44,283 bases of DNA from an uncultured Prevotellaceae bacterium (GCA_902800585.1 CADCEW010000011.1:1-44283); one strand, 5' to 3'; numbered from the stretch's first letter, positions 1 through 8,320 are shown. Made by a program: numbers and translations. The notes: generated from the sequence alone by a model not told the origin.

Positions 1-501
1 AAGACTGCTGGTGTGGACGAAAGCCTGTGGCACTTCGAAGGTCCTGCCGTCTGCTACGACTCTCAAGAGGATGCCTGTGAGGGAATCCTTGGTGGTCAAG
101 TGAAGAAAGGTGACTGTGTTGTCATCACTCACGAGGGACCGAAGGGCGGTCCTGGTATGCAGGAGATGCTATATCCTACCAGTTATATCAAGAGTATGCA
201 TATGGGTAAAGAGTGTGCTCTTATTACTGACGGACGTTTCTCCGGCGGTACCAGTGGACTCTCTATCGGACATATCTCACCAGAGGCTGCCGCTGGTGGT
301 AATATCGGTAAGATCAAGGACGGTGACATTATTGTAATAGATATTCCTAACCGCAGTATCAATGTAAAACTCTCTGACGAGGAACTTGCCGCCCGTCCTC
401 AGCAGCCGTTGAAGCGTGACCGTGTTGTCAGTAAGGCATTGAGAGCATATGCCCAGAGTGTTAGTTCTGCCGACAAGGGAGGAGTAAGAATAATAGACTA
501 G
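1..501 (+). CDS. ilvD: Dihydroxy-acid dehydratase, C-terminal part
   Basis: This is the 3' end of a gene that begins before the window; the reading frame is open from base 1 and ends at TAG 499-501, so about 166 residues are visible. IlvD dehydrates 2,3-dihydroxy acids to 2-keto acids in valine, leucine and isoleucine synthesis, using an Fe-S cluster. The C-terminal domain is recognisable by [12 protein letters not shown] and by [11 protein letters not shown], the strongly conserved loop near the active site of the IlvD/Edd family, followed by [11 protein letters not shown]. It is followed 47 bp later by ilvB in the same direction, the usual ilvD-ilvB-ilvN order of Bacteroidales. The stop codon lies inside a 9-bp tandem repeat, described separately. 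The family call is firm. Confidence 0.95.
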   Translation, partial: KTAGVDESLWHFEGPAVCYDSQEDACEGILGGQVKKGDCVVITHEGPKGGPGMQEMLYPTSYIKSMHMGKECALITDGRFSGGTSGLSIGHISPEAAAGGNIGKIKDGDIIVIDIPNRSINVKLSDEELAARPQQPLKRDRVVSKALRAYAQSVSSADKGGVRIID

Positions 502-542
502 TACAACTAGTATTACTAGTATGACTAGATAGACTAGATAAA
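498..542. repeat. 9-bp tandem repeat with reiterated stop codons
   Basis: Five consecutive nonamers of the form CTAGNNNNN fill the ilvD-ilvB spacer: CTAGTACAA, CTAGTATTA, CTAGTATGA, CTAGATAGA and CTAGATAAA. The first copy contains the ilvD stop codon, and because the period is three codons, TAG recurs in the ilvD frame in every copy. A similar CTAG nonamer array lies inside valS. Confidence 0.9.
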
Positions 543-548
543 AAAATA

Positions 549-2252
549 ATGAGAGACAGAATTACAGGATCGAAGGCGCTGATGCGTGCCTTGCAGGCAG
601 AAGGGGTGAAGACTATCTTTGGTTACCCAGGCGGAAGCATCATGCCCGTCTATGATGCGCTGTTCGACTATACACGAGGTGAAAAGAAATGTTTCGACCA
701 TATTCTGGTGCGTCATGAGCAAGGTGCAACCCATGCCGCAGAGGGCTATGCCCGTGTTTCTGGCGAGGTGGGTGTTGCCTTGGTGACCAGTGGTCCTGGT
801 GTGACAAACACACTGACGGGTATTGCAGATGCGATGTTGGACTCTACGCCCATCGTGGTAATTGCCGGACAGGTAGCTATCAATGCGTTGGGTACTGATG
901 CCTTTCAGGAGGTTGACCTCGTCGGTGTAGCCCAGCCAATCTCTAAATGGAGTTATCAAATACGCCATGCAGAGGATGTTGCATGGGCAGTCAGTCGTGC
1001 TTTTTATATTGCCCGTACAGGAAGACCAGGTCCTGTGGTTCTTGACTTCCCTCGTAATGCACAGGTGGAAGAGATAGACTGGGAACCTGCGAAGGTGGAC
1101 TTCGTACGTTCTTATGTAGCTTATCCGAAATTGAACATGGAGGCTGTGCGTGAGGCTGCAGCATTGATTAATAACGCCAAGAAACCTCTTGCCTTGGTAG
1201 GGCAGGGTGTAGAGTTAGGTCATGCACAGGAGGAACTGAAGACTTTCTTGGAGAAGGCTGACATTCCTGCTGGTCGTACGATGCTCGGACTGAGTGCCTT
1301 ACCCTCTGACCATCCGCTGAATGTAGGTATGCTGGGTATGCATGGTAACTATGCTGTTAACCTGAAGGAGCAGGAGTGTGACGTGCTGATAGCTATCGGT
1401 ATGCGTTTCAGTGACCGTGTGACAGGTAATACTAAGACGTATGCTAAGCAGGCGAAGATCATTCATCTGGATATCGACCGCAGTGAGATTGACAAGAATG
1501 TGAAGACGGATGTGGCTGTCGTTGCAGACTGTAAGGAGTCATTGCCTGCCATTACGGCTTTGTTGAATAAGAACAGGCATACGGAATGGCGTGACTCTTT
1601 CAAGGAGTTAGATGAGAAAGAGCGTACGAAGGTCATAGAGCCTGCCATCCATCCCACAGAAGGACCATTGTTGATGGGTGAGGTCGTCAATGCCGTCGCA
1701 GAGAAAGCCCCGAAGGGAACAGTCCTCGTAACGGATGTGGGACAGAATCAGCTCTTTGCTACCCGTTACTTCAAATATCCCGAGAAGCGTAGTATCTGTA
1801 CCAGTGGCGGTCTTGGTACGATGGGCTATGGTATGCCTGCCGCCATCGGTGCTACATTTGCCACTGACCGTATGGTGGTTTGTTTTATGGGTGACGGTGG
1901 TTTCCAGATGAACATACAGGAGTTAGGTACTATCATGGAGCAGCAGGCTCCTGTGAAGATGATACTCCTCAACAACAACTATCTGGGTAATGTGCGCCAG
2001 TGGCAGGATATGTTCTGGAGACGTCGTAAGTCGTTTACGAAGATGCTGAACCCTTGTTACGAGCAGATAGCTAAGGGCTATGGTATTGCATACGAGGCAG
2101 TGACAGACCGTACTAACCTTGCTGCTGCTGTTGAGAAGATGCTGACGACCAAGGGACCGTATATCTTGGAGTGTGCCATCAAGGAGGATGATGACGTATT
2201 GCCGATGACACCTCCAGGAATGAACGTTAACGATATGATGTTGGAAGTCTGA
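549..2252 (+). CDS. ilvB: Acetolactate synthase, large catalytic subunit
   Basis: The enzyme condenses two pyruvates, or pyruvate with 2-ketobutyrate, to acetohydroxy acids, using thiamine diphosphate and FAD. At 567 residues it has the usual length. The N-terminal pyrimidine-binding domain shows FGYPGGSIMPVYDAL and the catalytic Glu57 in RHEQGA, followed by GPGVTN. The C-terminal domain carries the thiamine diphosphate motif GDGGFQMNIQELGT with the closing NNN. The ATG at 549 is preceded by an A-rich stretch rather than a Shine-Dalgarno sequence, as expected in Bacteroidetes. It sits between ilvD and the regulatory subunit ilvN in one operon. No anomaly is seen in the coding sequence. Confidence 0.97.
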   Translation: MRDRITGSKALMRALQAEGVKTIFGYPGGSIMPVYDALFDYTRGEKKCFDHILVRHEQGATHAAEGYARVSGEVGVALVTSGPGVTNTLTGIADAMLDSTPIVVIAGQVAINALGTDAFQEVDLVGVAQPISKWSYQIRHAEDVAWAVSRAFYIARTGRPGPVVLDFPRNAQVEEIDWEPAKVDFVRSYVAYPKLNMEAVREAAALINNAKKPLALVGQGVELGHAQEELKTFLEKADIPAGRTMLGLSALPSDHPLNVGMLGMHGNYAVNLKEQECDVLIAIGMRFSDRVTGNTKTYAKQAKIIHLDIDRSEIDKNVKTDVAVVADCKESLPAITALLNKNRHTEWRDSFKELDEKERTKVIEPAIHPTEGPLLMGEVVNAVAEKAPKGTVLVTDVGQNQLFATRYFKYPEKRSICTSGGLGTMGYGMPAAIGATFATDRMVVCFMGDGGFQMNIQELGTIMEQQAPVKMILLNNNYLGNVRQWQDMFWRRRKSFTKMLNPCYEQIAKGYGIAYEAVTDRTNLAAAVEKMLTTKGPYILECAIKEDDDVLPMTPPGMNVNDMMLEV

Positions 2253-2253
2253 G

Positions 2254-2285
2254 AAAGGTAAAAAAGTAAAAAGGTAAAGAAGTAA
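2254..2285. repeat. 8-bp tandem repeat before ilvN
   Basis: Four consecutive octamers (AAAGGTAA, AAAAGTAA, AAAGGTAA, AGAAGTAA) fill the spacer between the ilvB stop at 2250-2252 and the ilvN ATG at 2287, leaving one base on each side. The purine-rich, A-rich character may help translation of ilvN, but that is inference. Confidence 0.85.
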
Positions 2286-2286
2286 G

Positions 2287-2832
2287 ATGGAAGAGAAGAA
2301 TAAACTATATACACTGCTGGTTTACTCAGAGAACGTCGCAGGTATCCTGAATCAGATTACGGCTGTCTTTACGCGTCGTCAGGTGAATATTGAGAGTCTG
2401 AACGTATCGGCATCGAGTATTGAGGGGGTGCATAAGTACACCATCACGGCATGGAGTGACGAGGATCAGATTATCAAGATTACCAAGCAGATTGAGAAGA
2501 AAATCGATGTAGTAAAGGCAAACTATTTCACGGATGACCAGTTGTTTATCCGTGAGACAGGACTCTATAAACTATCCACTGACTTAGTGATGCAGAATCC
2601 GGAGATATCACGTACCATCCGCAGGTTTGATGCAAGTATCACGGAAGTCAATCCTACCTATGTCATCGTGATGAAATATGGTGTCACGGAGGATATCATC
2701 AACCTCTATCGTGCACTGGACGAGTTTGGTTGTGTCCTCCAGTACACCCGTAGCGGACGTATTGCCGTCACCCGTGGCACACAGGAGCAGGTCAGTGCAT
2801 TCTTAGAAGAAAGGCAGAACCAACATGGATAA
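2287..2832 (+). CDS. ilvN: Acetolactate synthase, small regulatory subunit
   Basis: This is the ACT-domain partner of IlvB, which stimulates the large subunit and normally confers feedback inhibition by branched-chain amino acids. The N-terminal ACT domain (about residues 8-80) shows LLVYSENVAGILNQITAVF and the RRQVNIESLNV segment typical of IlvN/IlvH. A second C-terminal domain (about 95-175) completes the 181 residues, the common length in this phylum. The start at 2287 follows an A-rich 8-bp repeat. The last eight bases overlap the thioesterase gene, whose ATG lies at 2825, so the two are probably translationally coupled. Whether it is the IlvN or IlvH isoform cannot be told and does not matter where only one exists. 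Confidence 0.95.
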   Translation: MEEKNKLYTLLVYSENVAGILNQITAVFTRRQVNIESLNVSASSIEGVHKYTITAWSDEDQIIKITKQIEKKIDVVKANYFTDDQLFIRETGLYKLSTDLVMQNPEISRTIRRFDASITEVNPTYVIVMKYGVTEDIINLYRALDEFGCVLQYTRSGRIAVTRGTQEQVSAFLEERQNQHG

Positions 2833-3565
2833 AGTCGGTTGTTATCCTTTTATGGCAGAACCGTTCCACTGTGACTTCAGTGGACGGCTATTCATGGGAC
2901 ATTTGGGAAACCACATGTTGAATGCCGCTGATTTCCATTCCTCTGCCCGTGGTTTTGGCATGAAGTACCTGATGACTATCAAGCGTTCTTGGGTATTGTC
3001 GCGTCTCGCCATTGAGATGAATGAGATGCCACTGCAATATACGAAGTTTAATGTGGAGACGTGGGTGGAGAGTGCCATGCGCTATTTCACCTCCCGTAAC
3101 TTCGCAGTCATCGGTGAAGACGGCAAAGCCTATGGCTATGGTCGCAGCATCTGGGCGATGATTGACACGGAGAGTCGTCAACCCACTGATATTTATGCCA
3201 TTGACAATGGGGCTATCGAACAGTGGATTGTCAAAGACAAGGAATGTCCCATTGATAAAGGTGGGCGAGTGAAGATGGGTGATGCTGCTGAGTTGGTGCG
3301 CACCATTGACACCTATTATAACGACGTGGATATCAATGGGCATATCAATTCCGTCAAGTATATCGAGCATGTCCTGGACTTATGGGATATGGCGTGGTAT
3401 CGCACGCATCAGATCAAGCGTTTCGAGATAGCCTATGTCGCTGAGGCACACGCTGGTGATCAGTTGAGTTTCTACATGGAGAAAGAAGAATTGTCAACTT
3501 ATAACATCCGTATTGTTCGCAGTGATGGTACAGAATGCTGCCGTAGTAAAGTAGTATTCTTATAA
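2825..3565 (+). CDS. Acyl-ACP thioesterase (FatA/FatB-like)
   Basis: The 246-residue protein looks like a bacterial acyl-ACP thioesterase with two hotdog domains, which hydrolyses fatty acyl-ACP to free fatty acid. The first domain covers about residues 1-130. The second contains YYNDVDINGHINSVKYIEHV, matching the N-x-H catalytic motif of plant-type FatA/FatB enzymes and bacterial relatives. It overlaps ilvN by 8 bp, so it is made with the acetolactate synthase. A thioesterase between ilvN and ilvC is a recurrent Bacteroidales arrangement, presumably linking branched-chain keto acid supply to fatty acid turnover; that link is inference. The stop at 3563-3565 abuts the stop of the opposite-strand sensor kinase with no base between. 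Substrate chain length cannot be read from the sequence. Confidence 0.87.
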   Translation: MDKVGCYPFMAEPFHCDFSGRLFMGHLGNHMLNAADFHSSARGFGMKYLMTIKRSWVLSRLAIEMNEMPLQYTKFNVETWVESAMRYFTSRNFAVIGEDGKAYGYGRSIWAMIDTESRQPTDIYAIDNGAIEQWIVKDKECPIDKGGRVKMGDAAELVRTIDTYYNDVDINGHINSVKYIEHVLDLWDMAWYRTHQIKRFEIAYVAEAHAGDQLSFYMEKEELSTYNIRIVRSDGTECCRSKVVFL

Positions 3566-5491
3566 TTAAGTCAAAGGAAGTTCGAAGATAAAACGGCATC
3601 CGTCGTGGTAGTCTTCATCGAAGATAAGGTCACCGCCTAAGCTTTGAGCATGGCGTTTGGCCAAAGGAAGACCGAGACCAAGTCCTTCTGAAAGGTCGTC
3701 TACTTTGATAAAGAAATCGAAGATGTGTTCGCGGTTGGCTTTTGGAATGCCTTTACCCTTGTCTTCGATAATGAAACGGACAGTTGTATCGGTAGTAGTA
3801 ATTCGGAAAGTCACATGTTTTCCATCAGAATATTTTGCCGAATTATAGACGAGTTCGCGCAAGCTACGCATGATGTAAAGACCATTGGAATGGATGCAGA
3901 AATCGTCAGCAACATCTGAGTGGAAGTTGATAGAGAGGTTAGGGAAGTGTTTTTTTCCATAATTGATAACCTCACGAGCCATATCATTGCAGACGATGTA
4001 TGTGATTTGGTTAGAGGTAAGCAATTCCTCGGAGTAACCCAAATCCGAACTGTCGAAGAGCATCAACACCATACGGGTAAGCAATCTGGAGTTGTACTCC
4101 ATGGTATCAGTGATATTTTTCAGTTCTTCTTTCGGCAGTAATTTTATCTGCGTCTTGTCACTCAGTATCTGTACAAAGCCCATGATGATATTCAATGGCG
4201 TACGTATCTGATGGGTGACATTCTGTATGAAGGTTCTCTTTTGGCGGTCGGCTTCCTTTGCCAACTTTGTAGCCTGTCGCAATTCCTCGTTATGCAGTTT
4301 AGTCTGTTCAGTAGAATAGCGCACGCTCCCCATATGGAAATTCAGCGATTGTAGCATCATGGCGAAACTATTTTGCAGGCGGCCCACCACATCCTCACGC
4401 TTAGTGGTTGGGATATGTATCTCCATATTACCTGCAGCAATGCTCTGTGTCTTCTCCAGTAACTGGTTGAGAGGAAGGATAGCATGGTTAACGGTACGAT
4501 GGCATAGCAGGAGGATGATAAAGAATCCCATGATGAGCAGGGGTATGATGATATAGGTCTGCTCGTAATACTCCTTTAAAATATCGCTGTTGGGACAGAC
4601 GATGGCAAGACTCCAGAATGTACCAGGAATCGGTTGATAGCAAACTATACATGGTTCCCCGTCGAAAGTGACATTCATGCAACCATTGATACCTGTTGTC
4701 ATTTCATGACCCAGCGCAAAGATATCGGAATGATTATTAGGATTCAAACCGCTGAAGATGGTCTTATTGAAGAGTTTAGTACTGTCGGGATGGATAATGA
4801 AATTTCCCTCCTTGTTAACCATCATGAAATAAGAATTTGGATATGGCTTATCTTTTGTAATGTCTTTCGATAGACGCGACAAAGACAGGTCAGTAGAGAT
4901 GACAGCCACCATACGTCCTGTATTATCATAGATAGGTTTACTGTACGAGGCTATCAAACCAGATAGTACTACTTTCAAGGTGTCAATATCATCATAGAAA
5001 TCTGTCCAGCAAGCCTTTCCTAAATCATGTGGTGACTTATACCAGATCTTCGTGAAATATTCGTATTGCTCTTCAACGGCCGATTTGATAGAGTCGCGTC
5101 CGTTGGCTGTTTTACCATTTCTGATAGAATAGACAGAGAAATAGCGACCGTATTTTGGAAATATATCTGGTTCTGTACTGATAGAACAGCCATCGATATG
5201 AGGATTCAGTCGGACAATACTATAGGAAAGGTCTAACAGAGAGTCGGGATCCAAATGTTCAACAATCAGCCAACTATTGACATTGGTGGCTGTCTCTATG
5301 GTGTTGACATATCGACATACACGCTGGGTGGTGGTACTTAACACACTGTTGGCACGACCTACGGCTTCCCTCCTGATGATATAGCGCGACTGTAAGAAGA
5401 GCGCCGCTAAGGAAATACAGAAGATAGGTACTGCCAGGAGCATGATACCGATACTGAGCTTGGTGGAGAACGACTTGTGAATATTAATCAT
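3566..5491 (-). CDS. Membrane sensor histidine kinase with Cache-type sensor and HAMP domain
   Basis: The start is taken at 5491 (MINIHKSFSTKL), giving 641 residues; an upstream ATG at 5524 is possible but would overlap the preceding gene by 41 bp. The order is membrane segment (about 12-33), extracytoplasmic double-Cache-like sensor (34-310), second membrane segment (about 313-335), HAMP linker (336-385), dimerisation domain with the phospho-acceptor His427 in NVTHQIRTPLN, and a C-terminal ATPase domain with ELVYNSAKYS (N box), EDKGKGIP (G1) and GLGLGLPLAKR (G2). It should therefore autophosphorylate. No response regulator or receiver domain is present nearby, so its partner is encoded elsewhere. 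It overlaps the upstream partner gene by 8 bp (ATGATTAA). No ligand can be inferred. Confidence 0.9.
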   Translation of the reverse strand: MINIHKSFSTKLSIGIMLLAVPIFCISLAALFLQSRYIIRREAVGRANSVLSTTTQRVCRYVNTIETATNVNSWLIVEHLDPDSLLDLSYSIVRLNPHIDGCSISTEPDIFPKYGRYFSVYSIRNGKTANGRDSIKSAVEEQYEYFTKIWYKSPHDLGKACWTDFYDDIDTLKVVLSGLIASYSKPIYDNTGRMVAVISTDLSLSRLSKDITKDKPYPNSYFMMVNKEGNFIIHPDSTKLFNKTIFSGLNPNNHSDIFALGHEMTTGINGCMNVTFDGEPCIVCYQPIPGTFWSLAIVCPNSDILKEYYEQTYIIIPLLIMGFFIILLLCHRTVNHAILPLNQLLEKTQSIAAGNMEIHIPTTKREDVVGRLQNSFAMMLQSLNFHMGSVRYSTEQTKLHNEELRQATKLAKEADRQKRTFIQNVTHQIRTPLNIIMGFVQILSDKTQIKLLPKEELKNITDTMEYNSRLLTRMVLMLFDSSDLGYSEELLTSNQITYIVCNDMAREVINYGKKHFPNLSINFHSDVADDFCIHSNGLYIMRSLRELVYNSAKYSDGKHVTFRITTTDTTVRFIIEDKGKGIPKANREHIFDFFIKVDDLSEGLGLGLPLAKRHAQSLGGDLIFDEDYHDGCRFIFELPLT

Positions 5492-7019
5492 CGGTAGCCT
5501 CCTTTCTTGTTGGTTCTCCATCACTTGCTTGCATTTTATCCTCGTCCGACGTGTTAATCAGGTTCTTCAGTAAGTCGGTGATAATCTTACCTTCTATCTG
5601 GATGTCCTCAGCCAGTTTGTTGATATCTGCATTGTTCTTAGGATCCGAGACTATTTCGATAAGAGTATCCACGTCCTTTTCGATAGAGGCAGAAGGACCT
5701 ATCATCTGGTTCGTCATGTTATGCAGGAAGGCCGTCTTCATGCGGTCGGCCTTTGCTGCCTGGTTATAGGCAGCCTGCAACATGATTTTGTTCTCTTCTA
5801 GCGATGTAGTCAACTGTTCCAACTCATTCATGTGAACAGCCAGCGATTGCTGCATCTGTTTGAAGTTATCCTGTAGTCGTCCTATCTCGTCTTGATGCAT
5901 AGTGTCGGGAATCGTCTCATTGTAGTTTCCCTTTGCAATGTTTTGTGCTTTTTCTGTCAACATCAGCAAGGGTTTTAATTGGCGATGGATAATTGTACTG
6001 CAGAGGAACAGCAACAGCAGCAGACTGACAAAGGCGATGACCAGCACATAGAGGAGCAACTTGTTATATTCGCCGAAGATGTCGTTCTCTGGATAGATAA
6101 TACCTGCGCTCCAACTCAATTTCTCCATCGTACGCCCCTCCACGGTATTACGTTCGTAAGGCCTATAGAACACGTAGTAGTGAGTACTGTCCAGATAGAA
6201 TGGCATATAGCCTTCCTTACCAGAAATCATCGCCTCAGCCGCTTTTCTCGCATCGGAACCTTCTTCCAAATAGTCGGTGATTCTCTGGTTCATCAGTTTC
6301 TTGCTATTTGGGTGCACGATATATGTGCCGTCGCTATTGAGCAATACACTGTATGAGTTAAGTGACGGTTTCGCAGCCAGAATGACTTCCGACAAATGAC
6401 TGAGCGATACACCGACACCCAACACGCCGATAGGTTTTTGTTCAGAATCAAGAATGGGCAGACAGAAAGTAATGACGGGTATCTCGTCTGCATCCTCTCC
6501 AACCATAGGGCGTTGCCAACCAGGTTTCATACCTGTCATTGGTTCCTTATACCACGTCTGGTCTATATAGATACCAGTTGTGTCCGTTTCTTCTATAAGG
6601 TCACTCGGGTCTAATGAACTTTTGCTAACTGTCATACGGTGAGCCCAGGCCATATAGTAGGGATGGTCTTTGAGGTAGTCTTTCTTGAAAGCGAAAGCAC
6701 AGCCTGTGATGATTGGATTGGCTTCCACCATTTTATGACAGTAACTCATCACTTTTTCAGGGTCATTTAAATAAGGTAGGAGGTTGAAGTAGGTGTTTCC
6801 TGCCGACTGTTCCACACTCAAAAGGATATTGTCAATTTGTTCTATGGTACCTTTCAGTATTTGATCAGCCTTACATATTGCCTCTTCTTTTATTGACTTT
6901 CTCGAATAGTATAACAACACAGACAACGATGCCACCATGAGTATTCCTATCGAGAATACTATTATCAGACTGATTCGTGCTGACAAGGTTTGTCTTAAGT
7001 ATTTAGGCAATGGTATCAT
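5484..7019 (-). CDS. Degenerate histidine-kinase-like membrane sensor lacking the ATPase domain
   Basis: The start is placed at 7019 (MIPLPKYLRQTL), 511 residues, because this aligns with the start of the downstream paralogue and a strong promoter lies just upstream; an in-frame ATG at 7070 would place that promoter inside the gene. The protein has a membrane segment near the N terminus, a Cache-like extracytoplasmic domain, a second membrane segment (about 320-343), HAMP (344-395) and a dimerisation-like helix. In the H box the phospho-acceptor is replaced by Asn437 (HNMTNQMIGP), and the chain ends about 75 residues later with no ATPase domain. It cannot be a kinase on its own. It may pair with the complete kinase encoded immediately downstream, or resemble sensors that lost a PP2C-type output. 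The sequence shows no frameshift that would restore a catalytic domain. Confidence 0.85.
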   Translation of the reverse strand: MIPLPKYLRQTLSARISLIIVFSIGILMVASLSVLLYYSRKSIKEEAICKADQILKGTIEQIDNILLSVEQSAGNTYFNLLPYLNDPEKVMSYCHKMVEANPIITGCAFAFKKDYLKDHPYYMAWAHRMTVSKSSLDPSDLIEETDTTGIYIDQTWYKEPMTGMKPGWQRPMVGEDADEIPVITFCLPILDSEQKPIGVLGVGVSLSHLSEVILAAKPSLNSYSVLLNSDGTYIVHPNSKKLMNQRITDYLEEGSDARKAAEAMISGKEGYMPFYLDSTHYYVFYRPYERNTVEGRTMEKLSWSAGIIYPENDIFGEYNKLLLYVLVIAFVSLLLLLFLCSTIIHRQLKPLLMLTEKAQNIAKGNYNETIPDTMHQDEIGRLQDNFKQMQQSLAVHMNELEQLTTSLEENKIMLQAAYNQAAKADRMKTAFLHNMTNQMIGPSASIEKDVDTLIEIVSDPKNNADINKLAEDIQIEGKIITDLLKNLINTSDEDKMQASDGEPTRKEATDD

Positions 7020-7029
7020 ATTCAAATGA

Positions 7030-7060
7030 CAAAAGTAGAAAAAAAAAACGATACAGCAAA
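7030..7060 (-). promoter_or_regulatory. Promoter of the two-sensor operon
   Basis: On the minus strand TTTG (7060-7057), a 19-base spacer and TACTTTTG (7037-7030) match the Bacteroidetes -33/-7 consensus exactly. The -7 box ends 10 bases before the ATG at 7019, so the mRNA leader would be only a few bases. Confidence 0.75.
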
Positions 7061-7108
7061 AAAATAACACGGTTTTGTGATGAATGACGAGATTATTTCT
7101 ATAAATAT

Positions 7109-7139
7109 TTTGGTTTTTCCTTGTTTATTTGTAACTTTG
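7109..7139 (+). promoter_or_regulatory. Promoter of ilvC
   Basis: TTTG (7109-7112), a 19-base spacer and TAACTTTG (7132-7139) fit the Bacteroidetes consensus. Transcription would start near 7144, leaving a leader of about 125 bases before the ilvC ATG. ilvC is thus expressed independently of ilvDBN. Confidence 0.8.
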
Positions 7140-7144
7140 CATCC

Positions 7145-7270
7145 AATTATTTAGTTAAGCCCTCGTCAGTGTTTCGGGTAATCACTGAGTAGACTAACAA
7201 AACGACGGCTCTCGGGTAGGGCTGGCATGGTCGGCAAGGGATAAGTATAACATTTAAAACATTTGCAATT
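7145..7270 (+). other. Possible structured 5' leader of ilvC
   Basis: The leader contains a short dyad TCAGTG (7166-7171) with CACTGA (7183-7188), enclosed by AGCCC (7158-7162) and GGGCT (7219-7223). No Ile/Leu/Val-rich leader peptide is present; the only short frames are five and seven codons. A regulatory RNA is possible but not demonstrated. Confidence 0.3.
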
Positions 7271-8320
7271 ATGGCAGAAATGAATTTTGGTGGCGTGATG
7301 GAAACTGTAGTCACCAGCAAGGAGTTCTCTTTGGAGAAAGCACGTGAGGTATTGAAGGATGAAGTGATTGCCGTTATCGGTTATGGCGTTCAGGGTCCTG
7401 GACAGGCTTGTAACCTGCGCGACAATGGCTTTAATGTGATTGTTGGACAGCGTCAAGGTAAGACCTATGAAAAGGCTGTTGCCGACGGATGGGTTCCTGG
7501 TAAGACCCTCTTCTCTATCGAGGAGGCTGCCGAGAAGGGTACTATCCTTTGTATGTTGCTCTCTGATGCTGGTCAGATGCAGCAGTGGCCTACCATCAAA
7601 CAATATCTGAAGCCTGGTAAGACCCTTTATTACTCTCATGGTTTCGCTATCAACTGGAGCGATCGCACTGGTGTTGTTCCCCCGAAGGATGTTGATGTTA
7701 TCATGGTGGCTCCTAAGGGTTCTGGTACCTCTCTCCGCACGATGTTCTGCGAGGGTCGCGGTCTGAACTGCTCTTATGCTGTTTATCAGGATGCTACTGG
7801 TAAGGCTAAGGAGAAGACACTTGCCTTCGGTATCGGTATCGGTGCAGGTTATCTGTTTGAGACAACTTTCCAGCGTGAGGCTACCTCTGACCTCACTGGT
7901 GAGCGTGGTTCACTGATGGGTGCTATCCAGGGCTTGCTGTTGGCTCAGTACGAAGTACTGCGTGAGAATGGTCATACACCTTCTGAGGCCTTTAACGAGA
8001 CCGTTGAGGAGCTTACTCAGAGCCTTGGTCCGTTGTTCGGAGCCAAAGGTATGGACTGGATGTACGCTAACTGTTCTACTACCGCTCAGCGTGGTGCACT
8101 TGATTGGGCTCCCCGTTTCCACGATGCTATCAAGCCTGTTATGGAGTGGTTGTACTACTCTGTAAAGACTGGTAACGAGGCTCAGATCACCATCGATGCT
8201 AACTCTAAGCCTGACTATCGTGCAGGTTTGGAGAAGGAACTCGAGGCTATGCGCAACCAGGAGATGTGGCGTGCTGGTGAGACTGTCCGCAAACTGCGTC
8301 CAGAGAATCAGGAAGATTAA
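7271..8320 (+). CDS. ilvC: Ketol-acid reductoisomerase
   Basis: IlvC isomerises and reduces acetohydroxy acids to 2,3-dihydroxy acids, the step between IlvBN and IlvD. The 349-residue length fits the short class I enzyme. The Rossmann motif is GYGVQGPGQACNLRDNG, followed by the cofactor-specificity loop around QRQGKTYEKA; KGSGTSLR and TSDLTGERGSLMGAIQG form the metal and substrate site in the knotted C-terminal domain. The start at 7271 is favoured over the ATG three codons later only by convention. Unlike the usual Bacteroidales order, it does not follow the thioesterase directly but lies about 3.7 kb away, beyond two opposite-strand sensor genes, and has its own promoter and terminator. Confidence 0.97.
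   Translation: MAEMNFGGVMETVVTSKEFSLEKAREVLKDEVIAVIGYGVQGPGQACNLRDNGFNVIVGQRQGKTYEKAVADGWVPGKTLFSIEEAAEKGTILCMLLSDAGQMQQWPTIKQYLKPGKTLYYSHGFAINWSDRTGVVPPKDVDVIMVAPKGSGTSLRTMFCEGRGLNCSYAVYQDATGKAKEKTLAFGIGIGAGYLFETTFQREATSDLTGERGSLMGAIQGLLLAQYEVLRENGHTPSEAFNETVEELTQSLGPLFGAKGMDWMYANCSTTAQRGALDWAPRFHDAIKPVMEWLYYSVKTGNEAQITIDANSKPDYRAGLEKELEAMRNQEMWRAGETVRKLRPENQED

Noticed and set aside
502-548. Shine-Dalgarno site for ilvB
   Set aside because: The spacer is made of CTAG repeats and A-rich sequence; no AGGAGG-like motif is present, as is usual in this phylum.
5484-5560. Frameshift joining the two sensor genes into one long kinase
   Set aside because: Both genes have their own membrane and sensor domains, and the downstream gene has a complete N terminus aligned with that of the first.
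5979-6356. 125-codon plus-strand frame over the sensor gene
   Set aside because: It is a shadow of the minus-strand Cache/HAMP coding region, rich in Gln and Asp/Glu runs from the opposite codons.
7145-7270. Branched-chain amino acid attenuator peptide
   Set aside because: The only short frames have five and seven codons with no run of Ile, Leu or Val.
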